From Bradyrhizobium ivorense (GTDB lineage Bacteria > Pseudomonadota > Alphaproteobacteria > Rhizobiales > Xanthobacteraceae), in assembly GCF_900696085.1 (NCBI RefSeq), contig NZ_CAADFC020000016.1, positions 124,001-188,000 on the forward strand: a stretch of DNA of 64,000 nt, written 5' to 3'. Made by a program: the position numbers and the translations under genes. Position 1 is the stretch's first letter; each line of letters opens with the position of its first letter. Below, one piece after another: positions 61,184 through 64,000 of this stretch. The notes beneath the pieces were generated by a model, which made no database searches, was not told the origin of the DNA, and worked only from the letters and a program-made list of their open reading frames with translations.

Positions 61184-61205
61184 TCATTCCCACTCGATCG
61201 TCCCC
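61184..61205. other. Probable ICE attachment site at the guaA 3' end
   Basis: The final codons of guaA (…GTIEWE and stop) directly face the integrase module. The guaA 3' end is an established integration target, and integration there keeps the gene intact by replacing its end with an identical sequence. The matching copy would mark the left end of the ICE and is not in the window. Confidence 0.6.
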
Positions 61206-62779
61206 GGCGGCTTGCTCGTCACGTCGTACACCACCCGGTTCACGCCCTTCACCTCGTTGATGATGCGCGTGGCGGTCTCGCCCAAAAACTTCATGTCGAA
61301 CTGGTAGAAGTCCGCGGTCATGCCGTCGGTCGAGGTGACGGCGCGGAGGCCCACGACGTATTCGTAGGTGCGGCCGTCGCCCATCACGCCGACGGTTTTC
61401 ACCGGCAGCAGCACCGCAAACGCCTGCCAGATGTCGTCGTAGAGGCCGTGCTTGCGGATCTGGTCGATGTAGACGGCGTCGGCGTTGCGCAGGATGTCGA
61501 GCTTTTCGCGCGTGATGTCGCCGGGGCAGCGGATGGCGAGGCCGGGGCCCGGGAACGGGTGACGGCCGACGAACACTTCGGGCAGGCCGAGCTCGCGGCC
61601 GAGCACGCGCACCTCGTCCTTGAACAATTCGCGCAACGGCTCGACCAGCTTCATGTTCATGCGTGCCGGCAGGCCGCCGACATTGTGGTGCGACTTGATG
61701 GTCACCGACGGGCCGCCGGTGAAGGAGACGCTCTCGATCACATCGGGATAGAGCGTACCCTGCGCCAAGAACTCAGCGCCGCCGATCTTCTTGGCCTCAG
61801 CCTCGAACACGTCGATGAAGAGCCGGCCGATCGTCTTGCGCTTCACCTCGGGATCGGTGACGCCTTCGAGTTCGCCCAAGAACTGCTTCGACGCGTCCAC
61901 ATGGACCAGCGGGATGTTGTAGTGGTTGCGGAACAGGTCGACGACGGTCTTAGCCTCGTCGAGCCGCAGCAGGCCGTGATCGACGAACACGCAGGTGAGC
62001 TGGTCGCCGATCGCTTCATGGATCAGCACCGCGGCCACCGCGGAATCGACGCCGCCGGAGAGGCCGCAGATCACCTTGCCCTTGCCGACCTGGGCGCGGA
62101 TTTTTTCGATCGCCTCCTCACGGAAGGCGCGCATGGTCCAGTCGCCGGTGAGGCCGGCGATCTTGCGCACGAAGTTGCGGATCAGCTTGGCGCCGTCGGG
62201 CGTGTGGACCACCTCGGGATGGAACATCAGGCCGTAGTACTTGCGCTTTTCGTCCTGGATGATTGCGAACGGCGCGTTCGGCGAGGTGCCGGCCACCGTG
62301 AAGCCCGGCGGCATCTTTGTGATGCGGTCGCCGTGGCTCATCCACACCTGGTGCTTTTCGCCAAAGCCCCAGACGCCGTCGAACAGCGCGCTGCTCGTCT
62401 TCACCTCGACATCGGCGCGGCCGAATTCGCGATGGTGCCCGCCCTCGACCTCGCCGCCGAGCTGTGCCGCCAGCGTCATCTGGCCGTAGCAGATGCCGAG
62501 AACGGGAACGCCGGATTCGAAGATCAGCTGCGGCGCGCGGGGCGAGCCGGTCTCATGCACCGATTCCGGGCCGCCGGAGAGGATCACCGCCTTCGGCTTC
62601 ATCTCGTTGAAGGCGGCCTCCGCCTTCTGGAACGGCACGATCTCGGAATAGACGCCCATCTCGCGGACGCGGCGGGCGATCAGTTGGGTCACCTGACTGC
62701 CGAAATCGACAATCAGAATCTTGTCATGCGCCGAGGCCACGGGGGGCGTCGACTCCAGGTTTTTCGGTGCGGCTGTCAT
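61184..62779 (-). CDS. guaA: GMP synthase (glutamine-hydrolysing), 531 aa
   Basis: Makes GMP from XMP, glutamine and ATP. The class I glutamine amidotransferase domain shows ILIVDFGSQVTQLIARRVRE, the catalytic Cys in LGICYGQM, and His/Glu in GLMFHPEV. The ATP pyrophosphatase domain has ICGLSGGVDSAVAAVLIHEA (SGGVDS loop), and the dimerisation domain ends GTIEWE. I choose ATG 62779 (MTAAPKN) over a frame extension to 62836, which gives a normal length. The gene is complete, so the ICE insertion has not damaged it. Confidence 0.97.
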   Translation of the reverse strand: MTAAPKNLESTPPVASAHDKILIVDFGSQVTQLIARRVREMGVYSEIVPFQKAEAAFNEMKPKAVILSGGPESVHETGSPRAPQLIFESGVPVLGICYGQMTLAAQLGGEVEGGHHREFGRADVEVKTSSALFDGVWGFGEKHQVWMSHGDRITKMPPGFTVAGTSPNAPFAIIQDEKRKYYGLMFHPEVVHTPDGAKLIRNFVRKIAGLTGDWTMRAFREEAIEKIRAQVGKGKVICGLSGGVDSAVAAVLIHEAIGDQLTCVFVDHGLLRLDEAKTVVDLFRNHYNIPLVHVDASKQFLGELEGVTDPEVKRKTIGRLFIDVFEAEAKKIGGAEFLAQGTLYPDVIESVSFTGGPSVTIKSHHNVGGLPARMNMKLVEPLRELFKDEVRVLGRELGLPEVFVGRHPFPGPGLAIRCPGDITREKLDILRNADAVYIDQIRKHGLYDDIWQAFAVLLPVKTVGVMGDGRTYEYVVGLRAVTSTDGMTADFYQFDMKFLGETATRIINEVKGVNRVVYDVTSKPPGTIEWE

Positions 62780-62873
62780 GGCAAGCAAATACGCTGCTAC
62801 GCCCGCCCCCGCAACCGCGCCCGGCTCTGCGCCCACATGCTTCTTTGGGCATGGACAAATCCATATACGTCAG

Positions 62874-62896
62874 TATTATTGACCTAATTTAGTCAA
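62874..62896 (+). promoter_or_regulatory. Promoter with operator-like dyad before NTF2-fold gene
   Basis: TATTAT at 62874-62879 could be a -10 box, and TTGAC (62879-62883) with GTCAA (62892-62896) forms a dyad of the type bound by MarR or TetR proteins. GGAGGAAACCC precedes the ATG at 62918. Confidence 0.4.
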
Positions 62897-62917
62897 GAGC
62901 AATAGCGGAGGAAACCC

Positions 62918-63289
62918 ATGCCAGACCACCACGAACCGGCGCTGCTGGCGGCGCTCGGCCGCGACTGGATTGCGGCCTGGAACGCGCGCGATCTCGAGCG
63001 GGTGCTGACGCTCTATGCCGAGGATGCCGAGATGACCTCGGACCGGATTCCTGTGCTCGGCTTCGGGGCGTCAGGCACGGTGCGCGGCAATGACCAGCTG
63101 CGCGCCTACTGGGGCACCGCGCTGGCAAAGCTGCCGGAGCTGCATTTCGAGCTGATCGACCTCTACGTCTCGCCGGACAGCGTGGTCGTGTTCTATCAGA
63201 ACGAACGCGGCAAGAAGATCTGCGAGTATCTGCGGCTCGATGCGGCGGGCAAGATCGTGCAGGGCTCGGCGAACCATCTGGTGGCGTGA
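62918..63289 (+). CDS. NTF2-fold / SnoaL-like protein, 123 aa (chromosomal)
   Basis: LGRDWIAAWNARDLERVLTLYAEDAEM and GTVRGNDQLRAYWGTALAKLPELHFEL are typical of SgcJ/SnoaL-like NTF2-fold proteins. It is divergent from guaA and followed by a palindromic repeat. It is outside the ICE, so its resemblance in fold to the cargo NTF2 proteins is probably coincidental. Confidence 0.82.
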   Translation: MPDHHEPALLAALGRDWIAAWNARDLERVLTLYAEDAEMTSDRIPVLGFGASGTVRGNDQLRAYWGTALAKLPELHFELIDLYVSPDSVVVFYQNERGKKICEYLRLDAAGKIVQGSANHLVA

Positions 63290-63305
63290 GGCGCCGATCT
63301 CTCCG

Positions 63306-63386
63306 CGTCATTGCGAGCGGAGCGAAGCAATCCATTTTCGCCGCCAGTGTGGAGCGATGGATTGCTTCGCTTCGCTCGCAATGACG
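63306..63386. repeat. Long palindromic intergenic repeat 1
   Basis: Arms 63306-63335 and 63357-63386 are complementary over 30 bp with one mismatch. Each has CATTGCGAGCG and GCGAAGCAATCCA. This sequence type is scattered through intergenic DNA of Bradyrhizobium, Rhodopseudomonas and relatives. I saw none inside the ICE. Confidence 0.85.
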
Positions 63387-63431
63387 GCGGATGGGCCGTA
63401 TGGTGGACAAAAAACATCAGGACCTCCTCGC

Positions 63432-63764
63432 ATGAAAATCCCCACCCTGCCCTTCACCGTCACCGACTGGAGCCGGATCGAGCCGACGGAGCATCCTGGC
63501 GACACCGGACAGGCGCTGTGGCGCACGCTCGATATCGGCGATCTGCGGGTGCGGATGGTCGAGTATTCGCCGGGCTATCTCGCCGATCACTGGTGCGATC
63601 GCGGCCATGTGCTGTTCGTGGTGCAGGGCGAGCTCGAGACCGAGTTGCGCGACGGCCGCAAGTTCACGCTGAAGCCGGGTATGAGCTACCAGGTCTCCGA
63701 TTTCGGCGACGCCGCGCATCGCTCGTCGACGGCAACGGGCGCGAAGCTGTTCATCGTGGATTGA
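63432..63764 (+). CDS. Cupin-fold protein with DHCW-like motif, 110 aa
   Basis: MKIPTLPFTVTDWSRIEPTEHPGDTGQALWRT opens the protein; YLADHWCDRGHVLFVVQGELETEL contains the DHW-C cluster and the cupin strands, and FTLKPGMSYQVSDFGDAAHRS the second cupin motif. Probably a metal-binding small cupin; substrate unknown. Confidence 0.85.
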   Translation: MKIPTLPFTVTDWSRIEPTEHPGDTGQALWRTLDIGDLRVRMVEYSPGYLADHWCDRGHVLFVVQGELETELRDGRKFTLKPGMSYQVSDFGDAAHRSSTATGAKLFIVD

Positions 63765-63790
63765 GTATTTCCGAGGCCTCGCATCCGATC

Positions 63791-63925
63791 CGTCATCCCC
63801 GCGTAAACGCTCCGCGTTTGTCGCTGGAGGTGCGAGCTCTTGCGAGCCTCGAAGGATGAATCGGCCACGGGCGGGGCCGTGCATCCTTCGAGGCTCGCCG
63901 AAGAGGCTCGCACCTCAGGATGACG
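63791..63925. repeat. Long palindromic intergenic repeat 2
   Basis: The ends CGTCAT and ATGACG and the inner arms GAGGTGCGAG / CTCGCACCTC and CTCGAAGGATG / CATCCTTCGAG fold on each other over about 135 bp. This is a different family from repeat 1, again of the Bradyrhizobium-type intergenic kind. Confidence 0.8.
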
Positions 63926-63936
63926 GTCAGACATTG

Positions 63937-64000
63937 TCAGCGCTTGCGCGCGGCGACCTTCCTCACCTTCGTATCCGACCACGCCAGCGGCCGTCCGGCC
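63937..64000 (-). CDS. C-terminus of an unidentified protein (partial)
   Basis: The minus strand reads RPLAWSDTKVRKVAARKR and a TGA at 63937-63939. Only about 20 residues are visible, basic in character. In related genomes an RNA methyltransferase gene often lies near guaA, but the sequence here is too short to say. Confidence 0.35.
   Translation of the reverse strand, partial: AGRPLAWSDTKVRKVAARKR

Larger units (their letters stand above)
1..61205. mobile_element. Integrative and conjugative element in guaA (partial, left end not in window)
   Basis: The stretch carries every module expected of an ICE: a tyrosine integrase beside guaA, an AlpA-like small DNA-binding protein, RepA with iterons, ParA, a DUF3363 relaxase, TraG coupling protein and a full trb secretion operon. 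It also holds defence and metabolic cargo. The right boundary is inferred from the 3' end of guaA, because several ICE and island integrases (including the IntG class of tripartite mesorhizobial ICEs) use this site. I found no second copy of the guaA 3' end within the window, so the other attachment site must lie left of position 1. The exact right junction is approximate. Confidence 0.85.

Noticed and set aside
61448..62887. Plus-strand open frame of 479 codons opposite guaA
   Set aside because: Antisense of guaA, typical of high G+C codon use.
63306..63925. CRISPR or terminator reading of the long palindromes
   Set aside because: They are single palindromes with long arms and no spacer periodicity or T-tract, fitting dispersed intergenic repeats.
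1..64000. CRISPR arrays, tRNA and rRNA genes, insertion sequences
   Set aside because: I scanned for regularly spaced repeats, tRNA-like cloverleaf ends and transposase motifs and saw none I could support.

Overview
The window looks like an alphaproteobacterial chromosome, most likely Bradyrhizobium or a close relative (Nitrobacteraceae). It is high in G+C. At the right end is guaA (GMP synthase), followed by short chromosomal genes and two long palindromic repeats of the kind scattered through Bradyrhizobium/Rhodopseudomonas genomes. Everything from the left edge to about 61.2 kb reads as one integrative and conjugative element (ICE) inserted at the 3' end of guaA. Its tyrosine integrase lies next to guaA; the left end is outside the window.

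Layout. (1) 1-15.8 kb, minus strand: a tightly overlapping operon. It starts with an AbiE toxin-antitoxin pair and continues with a very large SF2 helicase fused to a DUF1998/MZB zinc domain, an SNF2-type helicase, a 1604-residue adenine-type DNA methylase, and a Rad50/SMC-like ATPase with a CPIC zinc-hook-like motif that runs off the left edge. It resembles class 1 DISARM and Druantia but matches neither exactly. (2) 16-27.6 kb: the ICE maintenance and control region, with DUF932, ParB-like, Toprim, DUF2493, DUF736, an XRE regulator, a DUF2285 protein, a frameshifted DUF6499-DUF2285 gene, an AlpA-like excisionase candidate, RepA and iterons. (3) 27.8-33.2 kb: ParA and processing/mobilisation genes (RHH protein, DUF2840, TraF peptidase, DUF736, lytic transglycosylase, candidate oriT, DUF3363 relaxase). 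(4) 33.3-45.6 kb: TraG and a complete trbBCDEJKLFGI type IV secretion set ending with DUF2274. (5) 45.6-59.2 kb: cargo, with an amidase/TetR pair and a long minus-strand redox cluster of SDRs, F420-type NADP oxidoreductase-like proteins, NTF2-fold proteins and three LysR regulators. (6) 59.4-61.2 kb: AlpA-like protein, integrase and attachment site. (7) 61.2-64 kb: chromosome.

How the parts fit. RepA, iterons, ParA and the ParB-like protein suggest a plasmid-like excised state. The XRE regulator, single-domain DUF2285 protein, palindromic lux/tra-type box and +1-frameshifted DUF6499/DUF2285 gene reproduce the arrangement of the quorum-sensing excision circuit of ICEMlSym(R7A) (QseC, QseM, TraR box, FseA). 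However, no LuxR/LuxI gene is visible in the window. Two families of conserved hairpin leaders, each present twice with compensatory base changes, precede four maintenance genes and may be shared regulatory RNAs. The leading candidates for something new are the DISARM/Druantia-like operon with its SMC-like fourth component and AbiE pair, and the paired leader RNAs.
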